Assembly (NCBI RefSeq): GCF_900142445.1
Contig: NZ_FRAV01000021.1
Coordinates: 28,856-92,855, forward strand
DNA: 64,000 nt
Source: Chryseobacterium polytrichastri
GTDB lineage: Bacteria; Bacteroidota; Bacteroidia; Flavobacteriales; Weeksellaceae
Direction of reading: 5' to 3'
The position numbers were made by a program, and so were the translations under genes. Below, piece by piece: positions 25,696-33,939 of this stretch. The notes below the pieces were generated by a model. That model was given only the letters and a program-made list of their open reading frames with translations. It was not told the origin of the DNA and searched no databases. Each line of letters starts with the position of its first letter. Positions within the stretch are counted from its first letter, which is position 1.

Positions 25696-26808
25696 TTAGT
25701 TGAATAAATCTTTCACTTTATCAAAGAAAGTTTTTTCTTTTCCGGAAGGTTCTGCAACCATTTCGCCGCTAGACATCTGCTTTTCGAAGAAGTCTTTCTG
25801 TTCTTTCGTAAGTTTTTGAGGTGTCCATACATTAATGTGGATGAACATATCTCCTTTTCCGTAGCTGTCGATGCTTGGTAGGCCTTTTCCTGCCAGTCTT
25901 AGGATCTTTCCGGATTGTGTACCAGGTTCGATCGTAATCTTAACTTTTCCACCAACGGTAGGGATTTCTCTCTTTGTTCCCAATGAAGCTTCAGCAAATG
26001 AAATATATAATTCTTGGTGAAGATTGTCTCCTTCTCTTTTAATTACTTGATCTACTTCTTCTTCTACGATCACCAATAGATCTCCAGGAATGCCTCCGAA
26101 AGGAGCGTCATTACCTTTTCCTCTTACATTAAGCTGAATTCCGTCTCTTGCTCCTGCTGGAATGTTGATCGTGATTTCCTCTTCATCTTTTATTAAACCT
26201 TGTGCATTGGCACCTGCTGGAATTTTATCGGCAACTTTACCGATTCCCTGACAAGTTCCACACGTAGTCTGTGTCTGCATTTGTCCGAACATCGTGTTCA
26301 TTACTTTCAACTGAACACCAGAACCGTTACATGTAGGACACGTTTTTGAAGTAGCACCAGGTGCTGTCTTCATTTTTTTTACTTTAAGAGTTTTTTGGGT
26401 TCCATTCACCATCTCTTCAAGGTTCAGCTTGATTCTAATTCTTAAATTAGAACCTTTCACTTGCTGTTGTCCTCCGCCGCCGCCGCCGAAATGTCCTCCA
26501 AAAATATCTCCAAACTGGCTGAAAATATCTTCCATGTTCATTCCGCCGCCGAAGCCGCCTCCGCCGCCAAAGCCACCATTTCCGCCTACTCCTGCATGAC
26601 CATATTGGTCATATCTCGCGCGTTTATTGTCGTCGCTTAATATTTCATACGCTTCTGCAGCTTCTTTGAATTTCTCTTCGGCTCCCTTATCTCCCGGATT
26701 TTTATCTGGGTGAAATTTGATCGCCATTTTACGGTATGCTTTCTTTATTTCTTCGGCTGATGCAGATTTGCTAAGTTCAAGAACCTCGTAATAATCTCTT
26801 TTTGACAT
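25696..26808 (-). CDS. dnaJ: molecular chaperone DnaJ with reduced zinc region
   Basis: The open frame extends to 26868, but the ATG at 26808 gives the standard start [12 protein letters not shown] and 370 residues. The J-domain (1-65) has the HPD motif ('[10 protein letters not shown]'). It is followed by a long Gly-rich linker ('[14 protein letters not shown]', '[10 protein letters not shown]'). The central cysteine-rich domain keeps only two CxxCxGxG motifs, CPTCNGSG and CGTCQGIG, instead of four; the first and fourth positions read 'PGATSK' and 'PAGANAQG'. C-terminal substrate-binding domains follow. DnaJ stimulates DnaK and presents unfolded clients. It forms an operon with grpE upstream. 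Confidence 0.97.
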   Translation of the reverse strand: MSKRDYYEVLELSKSASAEEIKKAYRKMAIKFHPDKNPGDKGAEEKFKEAAEAYEILSDDNKRARYDQYGHAGVGGNGGFGGGGGFGGGMNMEDIFSQFGDIFGGHFGGGGGGQQQVKGSNLRIRIKLNLEEMVNGTQKTLKVKKMKTAPGATSKTCPTCNGSGVQLKVMNTMFGQMQTQTTCGTCQGIGKVADKIPAGANAQGLIKDEEEITINIPAGARDGIQLNVRGKGNDAPFGGIPGDLLVIVEEEVDQVIKREGDNLHQELYISFAEASLGTKREIPTVGGKVKITIEPGTQSGKILRLAGKGLPSIDSYGKGDMFIHINVWTPQKLTKEQKDFFEKQMSSGEMVAEPSGKEKTFFDKVKDLFN

Positions 26809-26829
26809 GTCTTTATATGAGTGATTTGT

Positions 26830-26877
26830 AATGAGTAATTGGTAATATTCAAAATTGCTTATTACCAATTACTCATT
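26830..26877. repeat. 17-bp inverted repeat between grpE and dnaJ
   Basis: Arms 26830-26846 and 26861-26877 are perfect reverse complements (AATGAGTAATTGGTAAT and its complement) with a 14-nt spacer. The hairpin would form in the intercistronic mRNA, 10 nt past the grpE stop and 21 nt before the dnaJ start. There is no T-tract, so it is more likely an mRNA-processing or stability element, or a small repeat, than a terminator. Confidence 0.75.
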
Positions 26878-26887
26878 GCTTATATTT

Positions 26888-27424
26888 TTAATTTCCTGTT
26901 ACTACTTTTGCAAAACGAATTACTCTTTCGCCTAACGTATATCCTGTTTCGATAACGTCTACAATTTTGCCCTTCAAGTCATCCGAAGGAGCAGGGATTT
27001 GAGTAATAGCCTCGTGAAGATCTACATTGAAAGTATCTCCTGCTCTTACTTCCATAACCTTTAAGCCTTTTTCAGTAAGTTTATTTTTAAGTTTTTGGTA
27101 AATAAGCTCAACTCCTTGAAGGTCTGCCTCATTTCCATTTTTAGCGATTTCTTTTAAAGCTCTTTCAAAATCATCCAATACCCCAAGCATAGAGATCATC
27201 ATCTCCTGATTTGCATATTGGAAAAACTCCATCTTTTCTTTAGAAGTTCTTTTTTTGTAATTTTCAAATTCAGCGTAAAGACGGATGTAACGGTCTTTTT
27301 CTTCTGCCAAAAGTTCTTCCGGACTAGGAGTATTTGTCACATTTTCTTCAGAAACTGTTTCATTCTGAGTATTTGTATCTTGTTGTGTATTGATGTTTTC
27401 TTCGTTGATATCCTGATTTTCCAT
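26888..27424 (-). CDS. grpE: nucleotide exchange factor GrpE
   Basis: GrpE releases ADP from DnaK. The frame begins at a TTG (27430), but the ATG two codons later (27424, MENQDINEEN) is the better start and gives 178 residues. An acidic, glutamine- and asparagine-rich disordered N-terminus is followed by the long coiled-coil helix ('DRYIRLYAEFENYKKRTSKE') and the C-terminal beta domain ('VMEVRAGDTFNVDLHEAI'), ending in 'YTLGERVIRFAKVVTG'. It is the first gene of a grpE-dnaJ operon. A 9-bp palindrome just upstream (27448-27472) could be its operator. Confidence 0.97.
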   Translation of the reverse strand: MENQDINEENINTQQDTNTQNETVSEENVTNTPSPEELLAEEKDRYIRLYAEFENYKKRTSKEKMEFFQYANQEMMISMLGVLDDFERALKEIAKNGNEADLQGVELIYQKLKNKLTEKGLKVMEVRAGDTFNVDLHEAITQIPAPSDDLKGKIVDVIETGYTLGERVIRFAKVVTGN

Positions 27425-27447
27425 TTTCAATAACTATTTTAATGAGT

Positions 27448-27472
27448 TATTTGGCAAAGATGCTGCCAAATA
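27448..27472. promoter_or_regulatory. Palindromic operator candidate upstream of grpE
   Basis: TATTTGGCA (27448-27456) and TGCCAAATA (27464-27472) form a perfect 9-bp inverted repeat with a 7-nt spacer, ending 23 bp before the grpE ATG. The layout resembles the CIRCE heat-shock operator (9-9-9), but the sequence is different. Confidence 0.5.
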
Positions 27473-27544
27473 GAAAAATATGACATTTAGGCAGGTTGAT
27501 TGTATTAATGAAATAGATGAGATATGGAAAAAGTGAATTAATGG

Positions 27545-27739
27545 CTACACTGCTTTGTTTTTGTACGGAAAATTTTTATAAGTTACAAATCCGAGTACGA
27601 TTAGTAATATTACTTTTCCAACTAAAAATCCATTACCATAACTATTTAGACTATTCCATTGGAAAATTACAATATCAGCAATGATATAAAGTAGATATAA
27701 AGCAATTACAATTGACGTAAAAAATATAGTTTTTTTCAT
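27545..27739 (-). CDS. small two-helix membrane protein
   Basis: This 64-residue protein has two hydrophobic helices (residues ~5-27 and ~38-56) separated by a short polar loop ('QWNSLNSYGNG'). It has no recognised family. It starts at an ATG and lies 39 bp downstream of the Bor-like lipoprotein gene on the same strand, so the two may be co-transcribed. The small size leaves some doubt that it is expressed, but the codon pattern and membrane topology look real. Confidence 0.6.
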   Translation of the reverse strand: MKKTIFFTSIVIALYLLYIIADIVIFQWNSLNSYGNGFLVGKVILLIVLGFVTYKNFPYKNKAV

Positions 27740-27778
27740 AATGAAAAATGGCGGTGATTTTAATCACCGCTAATTAAG

Positions 27779-28072
27779 TTATTTTGTTATAATTGTTGTT
27801 GTAGGGGTATAGATTCCAAGAGTTACAGCTGAAATAAGTCCGTTTAAAAATGTTTGTTTGGTTTGGATGGTATAATTTTCTGCGCCATCTGATAGTTTGT
27901 GTGAATCTGATACAGAAACAGGAACTAAACCCTCGATCAGATAGTGATTCCATTTTGTAACTTTGCTTGTACCTGTAGCTCTTTTACCTATTACGCTTGT
28001 ATAAGAATAACAAGAAGTTAATGCAATTGAAGTAACAATTGCGATAGTCATCATTTGAAGTGTTTTTTTCAT
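27779..28072 (-). CDS. Bor-like lipoprotein
   Basis: This 97-residue lipoprotein has a signal ending in the lipobox LTSC (Cys21). The mature part resembles the Bor/Iss family of phage lambda: a histidine/tyrosine 'KWNHYLIEGLVPVS' segment, 'LSDGAENYTIQTKQTFLNGL' and the C-terminal 'VTLGIYTPTTT', against the family's 'GGAEN...TQQTFVNGLLGFITLGIYTP'. Lambda Bor is an outer-membrane lipoprotein linked to serum resistance. Here no phage genes are adjacent, so this is a chromosomal homologue of unknown role. Confidence 0.78.
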   Translation of the reverse strand: MKKTLQMMTIAIVTSIALTSCYSYTSVIGKRATGTSKVTKWNHYLIEGLVPVSVSDSHKLSDGAENYTIQTKQTFLNGLISAVTLGIYTPTTTIITK

Positions 28073-28310
28073 TTTGTTTAAAAATTTAAATTGATATGTA
28101 ATTGATTTTGAGTCTGAAATTCAATTTTTTTTGAGGTATTTAAATTTTTGTATCAAGTTATATGCCAGTTTTTTTTCTGCTAAATATTTTAAAAATGATA
28201 TTTTTTCTGTTATATGATTTTGAATTTATTTTTTATTATACTGATTATATTTTGATTTAATTTATTCCTTTTTATTGTTCGATTTTAAATTTTAATTCAT
28301 AGTGAGATTG

Positions 28311-29642
28311 TTAGTCAAAAAATGTTTGATACAGTAAATAAAGATTTAAAATAATAATAACAAATGAAATGATCCAGATGCAGACTTTCATTAAAGGTTT
28401 ATTTACAAATTCACCCATTTTTGCTTTATCATTAGTAAACATCACAAGCGGAACTACAGCAAAACTCAATTGCATTGATAAAATGACCTGACTCAAAACC
28501 AATAAGTCTGTAGTTCCTTTTTCACCATACAATATCGCTACAATTAAGGCAGGAATTACGGCAATTAATCTGGTGATCAATCTTCTTAGCCAAGGTTTTA
28601 ATTTAATGTTTAAAAAGCCTTCCATTACAATCTGTCCGGCAAGAGTTCCTGTTAATGTCGAGTTTTGCCCGGAAGCCAGTAAAGCAATGGCAAAAGCAAT
28701 ACTCGCCATAGAAGCTCCTAAGATTGGTGTTAGCATTTTATAGGCATCATGGATATCGGCAACGTCATGATTTCCTGTGGTATGAAATGTTGCGGCTGCT
28801 AAAATAAGGATGGCTGCATTAATAAAAAATGCAAGCATCAAAGAAACCGTACTGTCTAAAGTGGCAAATTTTATTGCTTCTTTTTTGCCTTCTGTATCAC
28901 GGGTATAATCTCTTGTTTGCACAATACTGCTGTGCAAATAAAGGTTGTGAGGCATCACGGTGGCTCCCAGAATTCCGATGGCAATGTAGAGCATGGCCGG
29001 ATTTTGTATGATCTCTTTTTGAGGAACCAAACCTCCTAAAATTTCATTAAAAGCCGGTTGAGAAATCACAATTTCATAAATAAAACAAGCTAAGATGATA
29101 AAGATAAGTCCGCCAACGATACTTTCAATCCATCTGAAACCTTTGGCCTGAAGTAGAAGAATGATTAAAACATCTACAGTTGTAATTACAATTCCCCAAG
29201 TTAAAGGAATATGGAATAGTAGGTTCAATGCAATGGCTGAACCAATGACCTCGGCGAGATCACAGGCGGCAATGGCTATTTCACAAAATACCCAGAGAAT
29301 AAAATTAGTTGTAGGACTGAAATGGTCTCTACAGGCCTGAGCTAGGTCTCTTTCTGCAACAACGCCTAATTTTACAGATAAATGCTGCAAGACCATTGCA
29401 AAAATATTAGAAATAAGAATTACTGAAAGTAGAGTATACCCAAACTGGGCACCACCGGCAATATCTGTAGCCCAGTTTCCTGGGTCCATATATCCAACGG
29501 CAATCATTAAACCAGGGCCTGCAAAAGCAAGATATTTTCTCCAAAAACTTCCGTTTTTTGGTACTTTTATCGATGAGTAAACCTCTGACAAAGAATGGGA
29601 TGTTTTATCTTTACGCCATGCGTTTTTTAAATTCGAATTCAT
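28311..29642 (-). CDS. mntH: Nramp-family divalent metal (Mn2+/Fe2+) transporter
   Basis: This 443-residue protein has about eleven transmembrane helices. The metal-binding motif DPGN is present in 'VGYMDPGNWATDIAGG' in helix 1, and 'MPHNLYLHSSIVQ' in helix 6 supplies the conserved MPH. These are the hallmarks of proton-coupled Nramp/MntH manganese and iron importers. The protein acts in the inner membrane. It stands alone; upstream DNA (29643-29700) is short and I see no MntR or Fur box that I could defend. Confidence 0.95.
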   Translation of the reverse strand: MNSNLKNAWRKDKTSHSLSEVYSSIKVPKNGSFWRKYLAFAGPGLMIAVGYMDPGNWATDIAGGAQFGYTLLSVILISNIFAMVLQHLSVKLGVVAERDLAQACRDHFSPTTNFILWVFCEIAIAACDLAEVIGSAIALNLLFHIPLTWGIVITTVDVLIILLLQAKGFRWIESIVGGLIFIILACFIYEIVISQPAFNEILGGLVPQKEIIQNPAMLYIAIGILGATVMPHNLYLHSSIVQTRDYTRDTEGKKEAIKFATLDSTVSLMLAFFINAAILILAAATFHTTGNHDVADIHDAYKMLTPILGASMASIAFAIALLASGQNSTLTGTLAGQIVMEGFLNIKLKPWLRRLITRLIAVIPALIVAILYGEKGTTDLLVLSQVILSMQLSFAVVPLVMFTNDKAKMGEFVNKPLMKVCIWIISFVIIILNLYLLYQTFFD

Positions 29643-29702
29643 AAATGTTAGAAATGACTAACAAATTTAATTAAATAAATGAAAATACAAGGTGTCTAAC
29701 AA

Positions 29703-29734
29703 AAAAATCCCGAAAAATAATTTTCGGGATTTTT
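29703..29734 (-). terminator. Rho-independent terminator of the OmpA-domain gene
   Basis: Arms 29703-29716 and 29721-29734 form a perfect 14-bp stem with a 4-nt loop and A/T-rich flanks. It lies ~23 bp past the stop of the minus-strand gene at 29757. Confidence 0.85.
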
Positions 29735-29756
29735 TACTTGCTTATTTTGATGAAGA

Positions 29757-31052
29757 TTATTTTGCAAATCTTACTGCCATTTTTCTGTCAGATGCTCTTT
29801 CTGCATCAGAAGCTTTAGCGTCTACAGTAGCAAATTGGCTTCCGTATCCATCAGCTCCTGCAACTTGAGAACCTACTCCTTGCTTATTCAACCAATCTTT
29901 GATGAAAGTCGCTCTGTCTGCAGATAATTTTATGTTCTTAGCTTCGTTTCCTGTTTTATCAGTGTATCCTCCAATTTTTACTTTTGCGTCTGGATAAGCT
30001 TTTAAAATAGTCACTAAATTCTGTAACTGACCTTCAGAACCTGCTTCAAGCTGATTAGCGCTTCCGATTTTAAAGTTTACGTGGTCAAAATTATACCAAG
30101 TTGTTTTTAAAGCTGCATCATCTTTTGCATTTTTATAGCCACCAGATTTTAAGAAAGCAATCATTTTATCTTCCATTCCATCTTTATATCCTTTAAGAGC
30201 AGTACCATTAAGGTCGATATTCTCATCAACTTTAGTGGTTGCAGCTCCGCTTGCAGCACCTGTTGAAGAAACTGCTGTTGCTGTATCTGTAGGCATCGCC
30301 GTTGAATCTGTAGCTACCATTGTAGTCGTAGTTTCTTTTTTCTCACATTGTTTCCATAAGAAATAACCCGCTGCAATCAGTAATAACAATGGAAGTAACC
30401 ATTTCCAGATAGATCCTCCTCCTTCCGGAGTATTTCTGTCAGGATCAGTTCCTACAGGGGTTGTGCTTCTTGTTACTTCTATTTTAGGCTCTGCACTTGG
30501 TGTTGGTTTTGCGTTATCGTTATCAAACTTGTATCCTTTTGCCCAATCACCAATGTTTAATGAAGCTAAAGAAAGGCCTGCAGGTAGTAATGAAGAAACA
30601 ATTCCTTTTTGATCACTCAATAAATTTGAGATTCCAGATTTGTCTAAATTATTATCAGCAGCGTATTTTCCAACAGAACCTAATGTAGCACCGGTAACTA
30701 GGTTTAGCAATGAACTTGAAGAATTATTACTAATTCCTGCAAATGTTGAGATAGAATTTACCAACCCACTCAATTTGTCACCAAAAATAGAGGACAAAAG
30801 CGTGGAAATGATAGAGTTGTTAGAAGAATTTCCTAGTAGATTTCCTAAAATTCCACTCGATGAAGCACTTGAAATTGCATCTAAAACACCGGGACTGCTA
30901 GAATTGTTTGCTAATCCTCCCACGATTGCAGGCAATAAACCTCCAATTGCTTTAGAAATTCCAGATTCACTTTCTCCAAGCTGAGAGGCAGCCTGAGTTA
31001 CTAAAGCAGGACCTAATTGTCCTTTAATTAAATCAATAACATTTAAAGACAT
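29757..31052 (-). CDS. DUF937 plus OmpA-like peptidoglycan-binding membrane protein
   Basis: This 431-residue protein has three parts. Residues 1-~165 form a DUF937 domain ('IGGLLPAIVGGLANNSSSP', Ser/Asn/Gly-rich helical). A single transmembrane helix follows at ~215-236 ('WKWLLPLLLLIAAGYFLW'). Residues ~320-431 are an OmpA C-terminal domain, marked by 'VKIGGYTDKTGNEAKNIKLSADRA' spread over ~25 residues. There is no signal peptide, so the DUF937 part is predicted to lie in the cytoplasm and the OmpA part in the periplasm bound to peptidoglycan. Such an arrangement could link a cytoplasmic scaffold to the cell wall. It is transcribed alone. Confidence 0.9.
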   Translation of the reverse strand: MSLNVIDLIKGQLGPALVTQAASQLGESESGISKAIGGLLPAIVGGLANNSSSPGVLDAISSASSSGILGNLLGNSSNNSIISTLLSSIFGDKLSGLVNSISTFAGISNNSSSSLLNLVTGATLGSVGKYAADNNLDKSGISNLLSDQKGIVSSLLPAGLSLASLNIGDWAKGYKFDNDNAKPTPSAEPKIEVTRSTTPVGTDPDRNTPEGGGSIWKWLLPLLLLIAAGYFLWKQCEKKETTTTMVATDSTAMPTDTATAVSSTGAASGAATTKVDENIDLNGTALKGYKDGMEDKMIAFLKSGGYKNAKDDAALKTTWYNFDHVNFKIGSANQLEAGSEGQLQNLVTILKAYPDAKVKIGGYTDKTGNEAKNIKLSADRATFIKDWLNKQGVGSQVAGADGYGSQFATVDAKASDAERASDRKMAVRFAK

Positions 31053-31180
31053 AATAAATTATTTTGGGATTAATGTGAGATAAATTTAATCAAAAATTCG
31101 TGCAAATGCTTCGTTTCAAAAAAAAATCTTTAAAAATTGCATGAATTTTTAAAGATTTGTTAATTTTATGATGTTGAATT

Positions 31181-32656
31181 TTAATAAGCTTTTGCGAATA
31201 AAACGCGTCTTTTAGATGGTTTTCCTGAAATAAGAGAAATACCTTCTTCAGTGTCATCATTTGAAGGAATACATCTGATAGTAGCCTTCGTTTCGTCTTT
31301 TATTTGCTCTTCTTCCTCTGCTGTACCATCCCAATGTGCGTAGATGAAACCTCCTTTTTCTTCTAAAACTTTTTTAAACTCTTCATAGCTATCCACTTTA
31401 GTGATATGATCTTCTCTGTAGTTTAATGCTTTAGTATAAATATCTTTTTGAATCGTTTTTAATAATTCTTCAATGTAAGAATCCAAACCTTCAATACTGT
31501 GAGTTTCTTTGGTAAGATTATCTCTTCTTGCGATCTCAACAGATTTATTTTCTAAATCTCTTGGTCCCATTGCAATTCTTACAGGAACACCTTTTAATTC
31601 ATATTCTGCAAATTTCCAACCTGGTTTGTTGTGAGTATCATTATCAAATTTCACAGAAATACCTTTAGCTTTCAGTTTAGCCTGAATTTCTAAAGCTACT
31701 TCACTAATTTGCTCTAACTGCTCTTCTCCTTTAAAGATAGGAACAATCACAACCTGAATAGGTGCTAACGTTGGAGGCAATACCAATCCGAAATCATCAG
31801 AGTGTGTCATAATTAGAGCTCCCATCAAACGGGTTGAAGTTCCCCAAGACGTTGCCCAAGCATGTTCTATTTTACCTTCCTTGTTGGTGAATTTTACATC
31901 AAAAGCTTTTGCGAAATTCTGACCTAAAAAGTGAGACGTTCCTGCTTGTAATGCTTTTCCATCTTGCATTAATGCTTCAATACAATAGGTTTCGTCTGCT
32001 CCTGCAAATCTTTCAGAAGGTGTTTTTATCCCTTGGATAACAGGCATTGCCATAAAGTTTTCTGCAAAATCTGCATATACTTTGTTCATTTTTTCAGCTT
32101 CTTCCACTGCTTCGTCTTTTGTAGCGTGAGCGGTGTGACCTTCCTGCCATAAGAATTCTGCTGTTCTTAAAAATAAACGGGTTCTCATTTCCCAACGTAC
32201 AACGTTGGCCCATTGGTTAATTAATATAGGTAAATCTCTGTAAGATTGAATCCAGTTTTTATAGGTACTCCAGATAATTGCTTCTGATGTTGGACGAACA
32301 ATTAGTTCTTCTTCCAATTTAGCATCTGGATCTACAATCAGTTTTGCAGGGTTGTTTGGATCTGTTTTTAATCTGTAATGGGTAACCACGGCACATTCTT
32401 TTGCAAAACCTGCAGCATTTTTTTCCTCAGCCTCAAACAAGCTCTTGGGCACAAAAAGCGGGAAATAAGCATTAACGTGACCTGTTTCTTTGAATTTTTT
32501 ATCCATTTCATCACGCATTTTTTCCCAGATTGCATATCCGTATGGTTTTATAACCATGCATCCTCGCACCCCTGAGTTTTCAGCTAGGTCTGCTTTAACA
32601 ACTAACTCGTTATACCATTTGCTGTAATCTTCGCTTCTTGAGGTTAATTTTGCCAT
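31181..32656 (-). CDS. proS: proline--tRNA ligase (archaeal/eukaryotic type)
   Basis: ProRS charges tRNA-Pro. The open frame extends to 32818 and overlaps the divergent gene, but the ATG at 32656 ([19 protein letters not shown]) is family-typical and gives 491 residues. Class II motifs are visible: motif 2 in '[20 protein letters not shown]' and motif 3 in '[20 protein letters not shown]'. There is no bacterial-type editing insertion, and the protein ends in a tyrosine (LFAKAY), as in the archaeal-type (ProS type 3) enzymes common in Bacteroidota. A -7-like box (TATATTTG on the minus strand) lies at 32766-32773. Confidence 0.96.
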   Translation of the reverse strand: MAKLTSRSEDYSKWYNELVVKADLAENSGVRGCMVIKPYGYAIWEKMRDEMDKKFKETGHVNAYFPLFVPKSLFEAEEKNAAGFAKECAVVTHYRLKTDPNNPAKLIVDPDAKLEEELIVRPTSEAIIWSTYKNWIQSYRDLPILINQWANVVRWEMRTRLFLRTAEFLWQEGHTAHATKDEAVEEAEKMNKVYADFAENFMAMPVIQGIKTPSERFAGADETYCIEALMQDGKALQAGTSHFLGQNFAKAFDVKFTNKEGKIEHAWATSWGTSTRLMGALIMTHSDDFGLVLPPTLAPIQVVIVPIFKGEEQLEQISEVALEIQAKLKAKGISVKFDNDTHNKPGWKFAEYELKGVPVRIAMGPRDLENKSVEIARRDNLTKETHSIEGLDSYIEELLKTIQKDIYTKALNYREDHITKVDSYEEFKKVLEEKGGFIYAHWDGTAEEEEQIKDETKATIRCIPSNDDTEEGISLISGKPSKRRVLFAKAY

Positions 32657-32800
32657 TATTCTTAAAATTTTTTTTAACTTTTCCCTATTATTGTTATCTA
32701 AAAAATAAAATCTATTTTTGATAGATTTTTTTATCGATGTTTTGGTACATTTTTGGTACAGATTGCAAATATAATTTAAATTAAAAATCTTTACGTTATC

Positions 32801-33907
32801 ATGAAAAGAAATATACATAAAAATTTGTTTGATATGTTGAAATCTAAAGGGGTTTTGGCGATATCAGGTGGATTATTGCTTATGTCTTGTGGGGCTCAGA
32901 TGGGTGGATACACGGAGACAGATGGGGTTTATTATGACCCAAATAAAGACACACTACCTGAAGGCGTTATTATTAATAATGATAATGGAAACAGAGTAGG
33001 AGAATATTATGATTACTACCAAGATTCAAATATTGTTCAAAATGCACAGCTAAATTCTCAGGAGCAAAATAATAAGTATGACTCTTGGAGTGATAACAAC
33101 TGGAGTTCAAACGCTACAGATTCTGACTGGGGAAATTTTGCAGGATCTCAAACCAATTACTATGACAACTCTTGGGGTATGTATGGTGGTTATAACCCAT
33201 ATTGGGGTTGGAACAGAGGCTGGGGACTTGGTATGTCATTCGGATGGGGTAGCTCATTTGGATGGGGCTGGGGAGGTTCTTGGGGATATAACCCATGGGG
33301 CTTTGGATATGGAGGTTTCTACGATCCTTTCTGGGGCGGTGGATACTACGGATACGGTGGATGGTATGGAGGTGGATACTGGGGTAATGGTTATTACAAC
33401 AGACCTTTATACAGAAGAAGCGGAATCAATGGAAATAGCTTTAATAGAATGAGTAATGGTTTCAGTCCTAGTAGAGATACGGGTAGAGGAGGTTTCAGAG
33501 ATAACAACGGATCTGCTATAAGAAACAATACAGGAGGCTTCAGAAACGGAAATGGTAACAACGGAGGTTTCAGAAATGGAAACGGTAATAATGGTGGTTT
33601 CAGACAGCAAGGAAGTAATGGTGGTTTCAGAAATGGACAATCTGGAGGATTTAGAGATAATAGTCAATCAGGTGGGTTCCGTAACGGAAATTCTCAACCA
33701 AGACAAAACTATAATTACAATCAGCAACAATCACAACCTAGATACAGAAATGATGGTGGTTTTAGATCCAACGATAACGGTGGATTTAGATCTAGCGGAG
33801 GTTTCAATTCTGGTGGAGGCGGAGGCTTCAGATCAGGAGGTTCTGGCGGCGGTGGCGGTTTTAGATCTGGCGGCGGCGGAGGTGGCGGCTTCAGAGGCGG
33901 CAGATAA
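32801..33907 (+). CDS. Gly-rich GGFR-repeat lipoprotein
   Basis: This 368-residue protein has a signal with lipobox LMSC, then '[17 protein letters not shown]'. Residues ~100-205 are rich in Trp, Gly and Tyr ('[18 protein letters not shown]'). From ~225 to the end it is a low-complexity Arg/Gly/Asn/Ser region with a dozen or so 'GGFR' units and almost no hydrophobic residues. It is predicted to be disordered. No function is known to me. The stop is 32 bp before a FadL-like porin gene on the same strand, so the two may form an operon. It could coat or scaffold the outer surface; that is speculation. Confidence 0.85.
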   Translation: MKRNIHKNLFDMLKSKGVLAISGGLLLMSCGAQMGGYTETDGVYYDPNKDTLPEGVIINNDNGNRVGEYYDYYQDSNIVQNAQLNSQEQNNKYDSWSDNNWSSNATDSDWGNFAGSQTNYYDNSWGMYGGYNPYWGWNRGWGLGMSFGWGSSFGWGWGGSWGYNPWGFGYGGFYDPFWGGGYYGYGGWYGGGYWGNGYYNRPLYRRSGINGNSFNRMSNGFSPSRDTGRGGFRDNNGSAIRNNTGGFRNGNGNNGGFRNGNGNNGGFRQQGSNGGFRNGQSGGFRDNSQSGGFRNGNSQPRQNYNYNQQQSQPRYRNDGGFRSNDNGGFRSSGGFNSGGGGGFRSGGSGGGGGFRSGGGGGGGFRGGR

Positions 33908-33939
33908 TATATAAAACGTAATAACTATTCAAAAAAATA

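Noticed and set aside
26809..26868. N-terminal extension of dnaJ by 20 residues
   Set aside because: The added part lies in the intercistronic hairpin, and [10 protein letters not shown] at 26808 is the universal DnaJ start.
27448..27472. CIRCE element before grpE
   Set aside because: The spacing resembles CIRCE but neither arm matches TTAGCACTC; it was kept only as an unnamed palindrome.
32657..32818. N-terminal extension of proS by 54 residues
   Set aside because: It overlaps the start of the divergent lipoprotein gene, has no family similarity and would leave no room for a promoter. The ATG at 32656 gives the normal ProRS start.
33078..33914. Other-frame ORFs over the Gly-rich lipoprotein gene
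   Set aside because: They mirror the repeat composition of the real gene (Ser/Thr/Ile- or Val/Asp-rich shadows) and have no signal peptide or family.
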